A stretch of DNA of 64,000 nt, from contig JAFUSN010000003.1 of NCBI GenBank assembly GCA_017467625.1, positions 248,001 to 312,000 on the forward strand, written 5' to 3'. Below the pieces are notes generated by a model. The model did no database searches, was not told the DNA's origin, and was given only the letters and a program-made list of their open reading frames with translations. This stretch comes from RGIG1681 sp017467625. GTDB taxonomy: Bacteria > Bacillota > Clostridia > Christensenellales > UBA1242. The first letter of the stretch is position 1. Each line of letters begins with the position of its first letter. This document shows positions 37,501 to 39,871 of the stretch, piece after piece. The translations under genes were made by a program, and so were the position numbers.

Positions 37501-39775
37501 AGTTTATAAAGAACAATATGAAAAGTATGCAAAAACATTGATTTTTGGAACTGATTTTGATACAGCTCTTGCAAATAAGAGTGTTTACAACATTTCAAGT
37601 TTAAATGTTAATAATTATTTAAGTGATTACACGAAATATATTGATATATTTAATGATGGTCAATACCGAGTTTCCCTTAAAAAGAATTTATTCACTTTAA
37701 ATATTGATGAATATTCTTTTGATAGTTCAGCATTTTCAAACAATATAACCGAAATAAGAAGTGCTGAGTCAATTATTGGAAATGCAGGAAAATACACAGC
37801 TTCTATGACTTTCAAAACTGTTACAATTAATGGCGAAATTAAGTATAATATTATGATTAGAATTAAGATTGGATATAATTCAACTGGTTCACTTCCAATT
37901 GTTTCAATTGAAGGACATAACAATGTTTCTGACACAACTAATTACAATTTAAATTTTGTTGGTCAATCCTCATCATATGACCGATTGATTAAATATTCTG
38001 ATAATAATTCAGTTACTGAAACAGTTTCTGGGACTGATACAATTTATAAACCGATAAATTTAATTGAAAAAGTTGGAACAAAATATAAACCAGATGCAGC
38101 AGCTGAAAAAATTACAGATACATATTTTTCAGACAAATCTACATCAGAAGGCTATTTCCAAAATATTTATACTAGTGCAATGCATTCAGATGAAAGTTCA
38201 AGAATTCCAAATCTTAATTTGAAAATTCAGTTAATTTATAGTCATCAAATTAAAGCAATTGATGCGACTGTTGCAATAAACACAAACAACAATGTTGAAT
38301 TTGGATATGATTATAAAAAATCTGCACAATCAATTGATTTGATTAACAAAACTCAAAATGAACTTTGGTATAAAACATTTGATAGTAAAGCCACTAATGA
38401 AATTACAAGTTCATCATTACTCTACAGTAATGTTCTCCTTTCACAAAAAGCAAAGGAAGCTCAGTTAAATGAAAAGAAAACTTCAGTTTCAGAAGCTAAA
38501 ATTTCTGGATGGATGATTGAGCATTATTATGTTTACCTAATTAAAGATGCTTATCATATTATGAACTTATTACATGAAATTCTTCATTACTTAACAGACG
38601 AAGCAAAAAATGAAGCTGAAGCAACTCGAGCAATGAACTATCAACTTTACATATTGAACTACGATCCAGAAATGTATAATGAACAAGATTATGTATTCTC
38701 TGATTCATATTCAGAAACAGAACGAAAGTATTCAGAATTATATTCATTCATTGAATCAAATATATCAAATATGCGTCGTAACAACAGATCAAAATATGAA
38801 AACTTATATAATGACTTACCTTCACCAAATAGTCTTAACACAAGCACTCAAGGTGTAAGTAATGCTTCATATATGAAAGTTCGCAAGATTGATATATTTA
38901 GCTCATATAAACGAGGTGTAGATGTAAACTTTATCCAAAATTATTTCACTCAAAATGATTTAGTAATTACCTCACTTGCTCAAAAAGAAAAATTCCAGCA
39001 TGAAGTTCAAGAAAGAGGCGCTATTTTGGGAAATCCAGACTGGAATGTTCCATGGAGAGGATATCAAGGATATTCATATTACGATAATGCAACTGCATTC
39101 ATTAGTGCCAGCTTAACCACTCCAACATATAAATCTGACGCATTCTCTGCTGCTGACTTCTCTGATGGTGCAGCTAGCAATCCAACACTTGTTAATATTT
39201 ATAAAGCTCAACAACAAGAGGGTGGAAACAATCCTTTTGCAGTAAATTTATTTGTAAGCTTAGTTGGAACCTACCTAATGATTGAAGCTAATGATTTTTC
39301 AGGAACATCTAGTTCGAAAGGAAATGGAACTGAAATAAATCAAATTACATCGACAATTTATATCAATTCATATCAACTTCCAAAACACGATGGCAGTGAT
39401 TCAAATATGGGATATCAAGTTGGAGAGTCTCGTGCAGACTTTTCTAAAGAAGGTGGAAATATTAGAAATCGCTCAGTGTCATTTAACTACTCACTCAACC
39501 AATTCTACACAATAACCCTTGTCGATATTGCATCTTCATTATTAGTACCTTGGCCACTTTCAGTACTTGTTAAACAGCAATATCATACAAATGATTCAGC
39601 TGATGCAAATGCTCAAGCACTAGCTTCGCTCATTCCAATTCCTGGTCTTGATAGCTATGTTGCTTCATTACTAAGAACTGATTTCAGCGCCAGTGTGACA
39701 AAACTTGTTAAATCTTTAATGAGCGAAGGTGCTGTATGTATCTATGGCTTGAATTGCAACATAAGAATAGCATAG
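10508..39775 (+). CDS. Giant surface lipoprotein, 9,755 aa, with InlB/Flg_new-like repeats and a C-terminal HExxH region
   Basis: One uninterrupted frame of 29 kb. The N-terminus is a lipoprotein signal: basic start, hydrophobic core, lipobox LAAC with Cys34, then a Ser/Gly linker, so the protein should be lipid-anchored outside the membrane. Residues about 35-3000 are beta-rich with many short aromatic units (GEEYYYLN, NGIYYTYN, DGDFYYQLN). From about 3040 to 6550 Listeria-Bacteroides-type units appear, marked by GYxFxxWY (near 3043, 4081, 4166, 5263, 5611, 6413, 6513) and by closing AxF strands. Residues about 3590-3835 are a helical island, and about 9300-9480 another that contains HEILH at 9356-9360. 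No LPXTG, membrane helix or cell-wall domain ends the protein. A terminator follows the stop. Likely an adhesin or very long surface fibre; any enzymatic role is inference. Confidence 0.85.
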   Translation: MVKSNLIGKNIIKTIARSFVLLFVCFASLFLAACGKTSSSDSGFDAYGRYRLNQPNITYYRETTDGKVNQYTGSFYVPLEFYLNKTLSEQIEHKRNRLGLSASADVDFIKDYDQVGSLAIDDSWGQFDSTNYSYSDYLFWVDGIVYQIHVTVDFSKLVRHVGSTSSRYFNLSNYIEATDDLDNIFHYSYRIGNEGIWKDASTIISTVYYTRRGTDQYDFVSGSISNKTISFDHCFYMGFNPFLENGSINRRIRVKAIPNFDVTLNPSASSLSLGLDYHSSSVYRGDSIFSKTVIYDAYKLNFESYSPNSAYLDYGQISYNEDNPSFYFYNVNKTYSSATKKSYITGVSGFFPAGRVVEVEREFDNTLTSSNYAYASWTANKKQVNSLFNENTIHRDKSVSNYSESQFENYDKGYHALFGADSAFNVFAVKSYNALSDVYGKITSNSLSSHVVENLNGRTSKIYVETSADYNNYIFYANFVKIDNFSITGTIFDAEKILNSSENLLSDVKYQKIKVSSDGSTNMLANGNVTDGQVVFAGLNFGESVLLSKQFIEDDENVVEYNFYGQYVSDLTIGNISVSSIKNTVAKKEYLTGTIITSATGYKIYMKPDDVSFVYANTSFYIDGNRVFDQDKNEFFNFTVEPVYKTFDLIGISIMGTRYDSESSLVVGVKAYDGRRDYPIVDPTELGISYEVIKSVNSFVDSLGYVTTTAYVSVVLPADISLQKYNVITNNFTTASIYENNNSSYNQILALSTNVNGIQKNEYYYLTESEINSRFITTLSGGILIYNNVVYSYSVKNFNADKTYYHYNSSESDDILIRVTDSTQTKYILLKLEKIHYSTDSSAVNYLQTGASSAESNYKLICEGFETKAGADAALSAHNAKQNVDYAYLIYNGYIYFSYNQENSLSSTEEANFGVMPTTTISTGITAKQDFTTGYSNVINFSDTSSKIVKNQAITEGITTYPFSGSYDKWNISADILDKYFYTVEMKYSPEISEAEQEFILESKYSEHVLDEYNDGNGPFYTIIMNNQPYYIVSSESNSRYEIYMTYDYTKSTQKFNTRIGIFAKSGDKQIFTHSNDENDQDDVTEHTIFDSYKSVELLLQDGKPNKIKFTRECAKYNEQELYLNNDIKEFYATFTCFGEPIDLEKEFGIVRHEIKNEKLVLTRKSVKIGETIYYIDLNSRFLFTDFKCVTELNTSDKIVFSYNDSNELKIEFTNTFTTYIEFSYNGKTYRIINSSLDFYELSDATGGYVPVTSITYYDVKIDMSTGSFSCKFGSDLKTKVSTSHSITLEKGENNIVDSLKKLTDEKIIGKNNKVTRDSSEYVIGAYGLIKATKYFGGRTNTSIISVAYPTEMQLLAFQIGEEYYYLNQVQDGTTTKFELYANAYFHINETTSAKEKVYVDKFTNEAKLNDSAFIRSSIVYYFNSNEFKTINVPGVPGNSIDVFDLYTDMVASTVNLYSNEDTHGVLLRINSKYYYATNGSGSNTDSTLQYKSRQYLYNTSNEIVASGNDSNRQIYKIYQINKHNNEFLLRLNIQLGAKLTHDDLNLTANNIHFPINTYSGLKSTDWFDIDENKGEEFQYNAKESSIYAFYDVEAVRVLSGGSFVTKYYLTTPIASETTFNGTSILVYNYFISNLNELFGIQVIRGSQIAQNRDFYSSYYSILGGNLDLNKYYYVKELSEPADIEIFQEASAQKNSKVPYLLENYIDADGNEHTDKVYTKTKLISQPQFRDQSNAVITSLPPVKNGEISNILEQTDNEKISFTLGAPSGTLYTSTGAEYNFTNAETTTGRSYAIVSNINQGDDNTQDPLTAYGFDQGNFILETNQNDTFVKNNVYYHINIDETDYWLGIMLSYTLYICQSGANRPTAVEMYVDQIGNCYVVSRTERNAVYLKQLVTSKDEPIMFKDLYTSISDDTASTLNKNYLFGTYTDENNIFECESKYYILINGIYYTYNKDNGKFETTTPPHNFEANKIEVSEKQDIGVVYKNSNDNKFYYCLPNGKVYTTNNFTTRFTLNKYYYSNGSIHYNSGYKRDDYNQDQANGLQLFTLTNYTYDPESRQLFDGSGNFSGLFVQSASVMNLVDGESVSAIRVVYDYFTEQYYFFNQNQGLIYNEKNLMEKDSIEYKESNGSYGYLQNGICNNINFYYVSQEDKFIFRPSTKYYTFVNYSITAYFENIGSTTADDVKWIQSSAYPLYENGSNKSLIQAITMHSDTEITYWKEPTFKNQLSRNVNTKYIDVGTSSQYVISKNPSSSSRVITLLGKRKVIDNNENTLDYSSYSMLIPTVKESPILDINTAYFDVDYTSKDNITEGFPGVKLLDGIPYVNPMFVFNVYHKQGTPAYIDLAFLVNNGYYVEIINNIRQDGNSKLTTDFTTINFKSTAENLSTGDYVDKLYYIVDNTKYEPILAYRKVTPAEQLTAVTFTTYYNKYRDDSSSYKSIYIPNFEYINLTSDEKSMYYGLVKDGDFYYQLNTTALKFNDIAINDGDDSETLYFDDATIFDNDKVVYSDIVYRFINGNFSPLTANECAIWETSTVAIKDIPYLDVHTYKQDNNTGLIYLSSDVVNSDVNTICNGLTGIDTNITTANSNDVNYDNVIVAGITNAYKVSTNEISSFGDNLYGYWLDKSIHLLDITKSQNTFLKCGSESVVLTASPLISFDGEIYYKLKEWKVYVRENSERIRELGNDYINDLIGTYRNNAICIFSSDVSGYYLFLPVYEKVYTMSMATEVISGSLNVGGSISIKSSENSVDIDEENYQENLYFIDPIPGYDSTINISSYIFFTGNFNDGNPIFAPLNLDNNNLVMRSPNANNSIAIISFIDSGKANVFVYKIKQQNEVLSEGEPCFIEITNTNGMYRFSYNRNGYALSNANVLYTNRPFVQTTYTDKNGQSRIGYTYAPSTLNSSISTYNARITNVLTYTYKYTKDGTEHNVMLLNNNFYTVPESIISSIGLNEPGDGTTELEIDRDNILSLLDSSIAKLVIKKFNVAQNSKDDSVNGYYSNTEKNLSTGELYADENGNIHTTLQYKTNYYYRDSEILLEAIPNSGYRFENWYFARFDETYGWTVSDKTVLDELNNSYVDEIIKTEFATNSAATTYKLDYKGHYPSGEQYDLTYTISRYDSDIVFSNNMQKVPNSVKSNYYGIFANLGTSRSHPNFVRVYQIENNPSALYYDEHGAIPVQLSDFTIQLNSFEELWSHNYIGYMNFYDAIKITYQYDSDGNINERWTRVGTGDSYTVSTTKFTFNGETIYPVYTYNTTTLNYDIAYYRSNESGNFYVDENNALHIYKLHSNVRVVAKFIETYKAFIFNETEDESGISIEAIYYYNEDESKTVIRTSANGSNLTALDTPLKTAAVSKNYFGATDTSETYPFNVTKDSSATPAKTLFDNVNNKDTSFYEALYSKNDRDRFESIAGVNNFTGSFERNAYAMLRNGKDNQQSLSLKNYYFDVGTTLFLLIRLQAEKQITIHSLGLNQNYTLNFVMEPNSDVVKSLKGSDNIEYVYYVLKVTFDRNMEQTDGITTNAGNENPEYVLHPDRSKNLSIDVLSGNNLSFYDSLYDLYFGLSASKDSDINLSQNNYLNFNIDSNEYKVKIAFNKALNYTYANAFSYSKTMAESLYNQMLMHDNSLITRLVSTWSTIEDKTIVKTFNKNTFIFDFNDYLDESSTTTEVYKAIKSYFIEAFNKVYLAQESNNANYNFTKSISTLEILLNELFKKIDNSINVNVINSPKFDDLYYYMTVTGKIHVGTVFVDYIVAVMNDDLGAYTKSIIQSLKYETFDKLSDFITRVNQVIYSAIYKRDAFKIKYAKLSESYSKIYNMNNSHASADSNTEEELSSIPTIFNSIKKYQGNIYDDGGNWRSGNVYKFGGPFRSGILNYINLSSVNVYTVSVSTTVIDSITTKSENNDGQEIETLSVDKFISSSNNFDENPYYALANSIYTAGGVATSLGKLTYIGSAHQIDLAGPNVVTYVDGYNKVNRFETKFEDSQNENLYAESTNSTGFNNSSYGDMTFAEYSIVLWEGLDVDESKGIKDFTIFNNTDQSEEYDVYIRDNEYYIYSSDHKTVYIVSGTTVDSSTLFDDIVNYITNAYTFSGWYVQTQNNDNNIWSNFELFSTSLHRPFISAITTNINIVAVFSALTNVKISYNPNELNVSFASSLDSRGMLTQTNYITSEYYSISGWFNFVSDVLVQVSPVGGFRLGGKDGLYSVISSSNSTLAKFDLNSTSNPFGFMKYTSGSLVNVRNSQISLTEVNYFDVNLANYMKKCGKFVSNNNIKAESILDIFLESEFVVLTYFKVDDYFGIRTSDSGDDGYQTRVILYEEEIANPSNRTTLLMTKLGNTTNSLQYEVEPQRDNANNEIICRAVDGSTSLEFYGYFDRDKYTGSSATHRLIACVNTPNKSSQEYNAWMINGTNNGYPEVSNGYTIEGHPISGAKAEQEIKFFFNDESINNDYLLSSDNHVIHLHARKATKSALTIQEEFWAVNNGSLQKEETVTHSIPISFVYNIKYMEDGTLNGNFVYNQISPKTYEFTTEANDGTASGFIARAIINETYRYVYDGANYYMFVGFKVSTNHNEVISTQMMYTFNEAPDGTLTAIYIKILPIEINITSGGDYNITISCDAFTNVYRDISVSEIGIATNNYEEIENTFNFVLYGSRVEIRPIASANYELSYAAATKGGVNDPSVSVNSPNKVISNYNEKYTFSYGFSTTNIITIKQYLLSSTSQSSLASLYTDEYFTFLSKDELTNDQIINYISDINNKTTLNIANGGDFYIYFLINSSKSITGIYSNGKLLLSASDVSLIDSQDVGDGYSIKKIKYSSYNDSFVSGDISLDIRFSTIVSLRTEIVGIGLKSGSYPYETVFDESIYQDGRYIVASLGDENLYLTPSTNVTNGVEIAAGDNVNFNLNVLYNSKYSFVYYYYYAKYQLPEEKDGYYEIKIGNHTYLLKKTSNNTIEEPLYIGSTDATGQLVLLESGLYAKPELYVEGSTKYAMLETKIGNTPIASLIVDANMLSNMINDNLTIYAKFSEITTVNISKNITIHTDDLSYYDNLSTRNEFFNFFNAKIKYTNASRTVIEETLTYDIFEHSYKTITIAKDSEITITPYISSHVVNRYIPADVLEVKAGGTTRHNANLESNNFVIQTKIPTLISYTILDMTLNFLSSYTVTIERTINGQKLNSQVSSLTTPTQLMPLINVSSVTEYSNIKGTSFTETVFLSTHNSYTKVNDLSFVRNYQNDYATLTYPINGTPINYTTQTVSTSINLPSDTQIENLLFDGWYLNGILYSTKDTIKLPINEVSTDGLILIYQTNGEQKTIVQLVELTFDSTNNRYKFEYNSSTYYIDLTDNLENFTGSIVNESNAFNYIYIPSDNITLTAAYSTYTKVSYQTNPTTETGDNLVQATLTGNLLGIVSNNSSITSEVGSYSLVYDEIDVTNRYENIFTSKLSSSKEYLGEYRLISTIDSYLIDNYHAAYVLSGSNLLITAGHLIGYRVIGYQYTGRRITVSSRINASGEIIYSYGITPFTTPISIESVSENNSMGYLTIGNNELFTDITITVLYEKVYEVSTVVSTIGEYDDDKIATAAPGGSIEISSYNSNNDIDVSDGTFYSDTYDVIRIKCIPNEGYTFVGLYLNGKYLGANELTFDTYNYEKIIDIIPDNLGFAENNRQSIVFEARFAKNVDFSIRIEINNSSSVKEIFDRYGITKENHSTGLNINVKLQSIYDSISYGSSTDEFNMESATDLQTNVWETPITKVKQGHAYDSSLEYFTDPNGENIYTYSPADSANWTTLQTATEGNALYVRDNRYLIMNFTVAYGTYVQLSVPETDNNQIRLSSGTSIYYKGWHLYRPSLHEHPVITDNNMLEFFATHDYYSSTMEFVAVFNTDSSSHSTDTHAIAEFIDETSNTLLRTMNPDNIDISNYNNGILTISGNNYLFTGWWNRILDSSRPTTDILISNNFLEYINKDLPRVNNLIAKFVKINPISITLPTPQSGYITTNLTYRYFYTATSVTDNRVQIVTSDSDERFKLTFNVPVDTYLSSTKTYAYSGHYYTINNSGTRNNYASYTIPTEQRLNNTIGTRYSPNVVYYAVQNSTIYYLDLVNRKAYTEVYVDGNSIAFRNEYTEITFTASSVKFGTIERSIETGQYVIIENNIHFLAYDKLYADLFYVNESSLANYRVSNSIVIHNENNANISIGLSTFESVKKAGYNYNVESDYDHLSIINGGHTISYIVTTVEDDGHYGSIYDNTAGGSISSIKIRTTGGTNSTSQYIYSATYPILEITLAPNVNYTFVGLYINDKYVQNSYNNLNLIIDLSLYDTDLVIDARFSKNISIEYRLSVGRNDSRAYIYDDLKIINNELALSGTISNVYNSINATFGDDIEFGSSIVFSDIDIKQSAEALSYIITVPYGTRLTFSTERTTIHSQLGAEYKFNGWYVFENGIITTNTPVTSSPTFTVYAVNDSDGNSLSFVADYEIDANTPGSLSEISNIELYTSTSTTPLTFSEIEFNSRYKRNNPNASIVTIEGKKYLFTGWWQVIRDDYKIFVSNIVNATSLPNRRIGRYVELTDITIKFSEKSAISIEANLHQAFSYIQSTTLSSSMLNARIDSESNTFVVTTTINSALTNVRVKAHNSYYFRNTEPNEYGNYPYDITSIYLDRIDDEFVISTNIAEIADVYMRYSKIYSGDDEFAYNVEHEIQEDKLVVFVQNNANSFKVSIVAQNISKTEANSKATASSMIYIASTNIHSPSLSQIQSLESSVKTVYINGQTVFILNNTIYESLEAYKTYYDLSKQIIPNLTGYSIVTLSGTYYLTNSNTFVDNDNNLIDNSIVFGASDAVIVMDYTVNSSNPYTLYVYSSVSSKYRLIEPIGANNVVCQIRNTETNENLTLPISFNAPDKFYSVYTKLNISLVKEYRKESFVGFKILYDNGKSILYDAKTYGYSFSIVVTESITIIAQFEDAVNTQDHTNYDETTVPDINYGSSVVFGDGDESQDEYPVTLYTAQEGYYIQLITIYTVDINGDQVIYQFDFDLKTNLFNPNGNIPSGISVVGDDESKVQDSFGQFFYKSVKVAAPENATVETLTYKIYTLNITITQNEVGSWPQITMLYPHDYLQNNIYNTPRYVQYQGIINNDTLLEYIKNNLLDGTRDYELGTGFNFSNTLVTAGTSSRFIDGFYTMSIDNASNYVSNVLPKLDGNTSDVDASGKFTKYFIQISTNSPVSYSLRYNFQTQGKIRVYVHPYYYDTNESTNYNPNLEQSLILPSVDEREFVTNSIHVGNKEDINGNIQLDDSITYELNKNDYEHRGNTGSSEIKGVWYYEISYYFSDPLSLYFDSQYLSFDKFYYYDTNNNKQYLSRSYYEEEYKVNNMNPLTLKTNNSSLTMSYDEYLKILAVTRKDVDPKLITSESMINSLTPDESVLVLHCDAKEDIKSTILKFDFNQPTINLSFRMNDDTYTSTVDASYSNGNQKTVTLSADNGKEYSITIQSYELNESYYMRLIYSKELIANNANFTINLKNFIPKDQYKGTVLNSENSKIKIFETDTATYKFNNAYCTNTTQTININNEIDQSPKISFVLGDTFSDSNEINIETRLMNKILLANDKSNAGLINISISKPDKSINDNPVIISNETTTDYANYVLAYAETNSVVRVFAEHPNRYMFNSNLTSSLSSIIDVIEGRSTSYSYNETWATQTISTMKSIATLTTSPSTVNQQYTYVPNSNAAFLVDYYGCDSEIQPTKIVGIIAPGNASSFIPSGDDSIITTISSYESGFNFIIEITKLESETSVSYKQQINGEYYSATQVIEENGKLYTTNKDDSKVAIYSIPKFENTTIKMFLNDPQVKQYILLVSANLNKTLIRTGIFYQMILPELETSVEIDYVTERTIDEYDVAEYSSTSVLYTLNTSASFTTAGSYDPNETYFQASTKTAPVHGMTLDYLGKTYYIVGNSTYESITLDNGEISTPLSTPINTSLNALKLLPHYEYDNYYVVALRLGYYYSHVSLENRTFYYGYKNTSSEEPKFYEIINGNFVEKSSVLSPNSDLSISFFEDDVLYTLLIDKVKVIKRDMITINSESLSISIKADIYNSEYKEYTRSLTGELVQLDESNSSNNNDIFLKLIQERELEVRSLVYNDQKYYINNEFQTLVIYKEIELMNEVTEFTYEIDPSNDKFIIIHDSDDNTNTVETQLEKQMLTSVQYQKQNYFVYENKLYISYPYNEESVVDFEYNIYPVKITYNNFDYIRETASADETITYVSQVNNNRITYNTRTQLVTNEVDDITDSAEISKVKYVYIDNNEIETSLVVNKASSELSLNSRLSIEHPSSKSTNLTLKSITASAPQGYIIKGFVVASNYELASANSLWISYRVDEGAQLFGLQGEDYYSRFKYYNLYQIAYDDLSSNSDMPSASNATITMNNNEVTVELNLDMKLFGEYQVYAIYSPIIYEINYNLINIHEIINSDTDGTEYAYKDNFIETYYSNKIFEQDPTVGYVKGQVIVSNGRDTSLRVYSNAGSKYVGHSVAKDSPSTTIETFYAGSAEELEDAQLTILSNDIYNSSYSIIAPDSSVEVDDTRLNVYGSVNKANHIKIQDITNNVKLYLFFNSITYALDIQITESENGVYFNNNYESDYYLSYSQELTRTENFNHTNEIIKSDDNIKNIQTIYQNGNLLSQEEDKTLFDDNKGYYRISDELYKNISSTDPLVYTIFDNYGNLITTQEKLNSTDSSTISKYNNYIEKITPTPILSKTIDFEMSRKVGFLVYNSTSEYGNRSYFVPSLYVLYSSSNTVPQSLSLVPNGPFEYYVDKNGNYYVQRTINMYYIKRVSAEGSIDNPYLDPTISVEGYGNGNTISTSVYFRAIPYTAYEIYAEYGDEFVENEINKSKGLQIYQSKNIDKTITEDVVSFSLDRSVRTTISTNVAGESITANNTYIYSIFNLNKSANSNEYTYIDGYVNHVPIDEIELHTIGTFTYLTHKTPLEKNGRTYYLAVSATPKEIGTDGDDWWINYTTSYIDRILSYYNDDKNNVVYKEQYEKYAKTLIFGTDFDTALANKSVYNISSLNVNNYLSDYTKYIDIFNDGQYRVSLKKNLFTLNIDEYSFDSSAFSNNITEIRSAESIIGNAGKYTASMTFKTVTINGEIKYNIMIRIKIGYNSTGSLPIVSIEGHNNVSDTTNYNLNFVGQSSSYDRLIKYSDNNSVTETVSGTDTIYKPINLIEKVGTKYKPDAAAEKITDTYFSDKSTSEGYFQNIYTSAMHSDESSRIPNLNLKIQLIYSHQIKAIDATVAINTNNNVEFGYDYKKSAQSIDLINKTQNELWYKTFDSKATNEITSSSLLYSNVLLSQKAKEAQLNEKKTSVSEAKISGWMIEHYYVYLIKDAYHIMNLLHEILHYLTDEAKNEAEATRAMNYQLYILNYDPEMYNEQDYVFSDSYSETERKYSELYSFIESNISNMRRNNRSKYENLYNDLPSPNSLNTSTQGVSNASYMKVRKIDIFSSYKRGVDVNFIQNYFTQNDLVITSLAQKEKFQHEVQERGAILGNPDWNVPWRGYQGYSYYDNATAFISASLTTPTYKSDAFSAADFSDGAASNPTLVNIYKAQQQEGGNNPFAVNLFVSLVGTYLMIEANDFSGTSSSKGNGTEINQITSTIYINSYQLPKHDGSDSNMGYQVGESRADFSKEGGNIRNRSVSFNYSLNQFYTITLVDIASSLLVPWPLSVLVKQQYHTNDSADANAQALASLIPIPGLDSYVASLLRTDFSASVTKLVKSLMSEGAVCIYGLNCNIRIA
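21290..22010 (+). other. Helical island inside the giant lipoprotein
   Basis: Residues about 3595-3835 switch from the surrounding beta-strand pattern to long amphipathic helices (for example EVYKAIKSYFIEAFNKVYLA, and TLEILLNELFKKIDNSI, DKLSDFITRVNQVIYSAIYK). This is the longest helix-rich stretch in the first two thirds of the protein and probably a separate folded domain. Function unknown. Confidence 0.5.
27150..28412 (+). repeat. Diverged duplicated segment in the giant lipoprotein, copy A
   Basis: About 420 residues starting near EVSTVVSTIGEYDDD. The order of landmarks is a Gly/Ser-rich GGSI, YTFVGLYLNGKY, AxFAKNVDFSIR, an SIYDSISYGSS segment, YGTYVQLS, a YYKGWHLY unit, a YLFTGWWNR unit and a closing LIAKFVKINPISI. 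Copy B repeats this order. Confidence 0.65.
29135..30190 (+). repeat. Diverged duplicated segment in the giant lipoprotein, copy B
   Basis: About 350 residues with the same landmarks in the same order as copy A: AGGSISSI, YTFVGLYINDKY, ARFSKNISIEYR, NVYNSINATFGDD, YGTRLTFS, YKFNGWYVF, YLFTGWWQV and a closing strand before KSAISIE. The two copies are separated by about 700 bases of unrelated-looking beta-rich sequence. Confidence 0.65.
38440..38830 (+). other. C-terminal helical region with HExxH motif in the giant lipoprotein
   Basis: Residues about 9312-9440 are helical. HEILH lies at residues 9356-9360 (38573-38587), preceded by hydrophobic AYHIMNLL and followed by Tyr-Leu and then NEAEATRAMNY (Glu9369, Glu9371). 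HExxH supplies two zinc ligands and the catalytic Glu in zincins; a third Glu ligand downstream within an E.EA.R-type helix would make it gluzincin-like. Seen: the motif and its helical setting. Inferred: zinc binding and proteolysis. Confidence 0.4.
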
Positions 39776-39788
39776 TGATGAGCCTTAA

Positions 39789-39828
39789 TAAAAAACCAAT
39801 CTTTTGATTGGTTTTTTGTTTTTTTATT
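39789..39828 (+). terminator. Rho-independent terminator after the giant lipoprotein gene
   Basis: An 11-base-pair stem (AAAAACCAATC, 39791-39801, with GATTGGTTTTT, 39806-39816), a TTTT loop and a long T-tract. It lies 15 bases after the stop codon, separating this gene from the next. Confidence 0.9.
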
Positions 39829-39837
39829 ATTATTTAT

Positions 39838-39865
39838 TTGTAATTAATTTTAAAATTGTTATAAT
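39838..39865 (+). promoter_or_regulatory. Predicted promoter with -10 six bases before the ATG (leaderless)
   Basis: TTGTAA (39838-39843), 16-base spacer and a perfect TATAAT (39860-39865), then TAAGGT and ATG 39872. The AAGG in the six-base gap is too close to the ATG to be a useful Shine-Dalgarno site. Confidence 0.55.
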
Positions 39866-39871
39866 TAAGGT

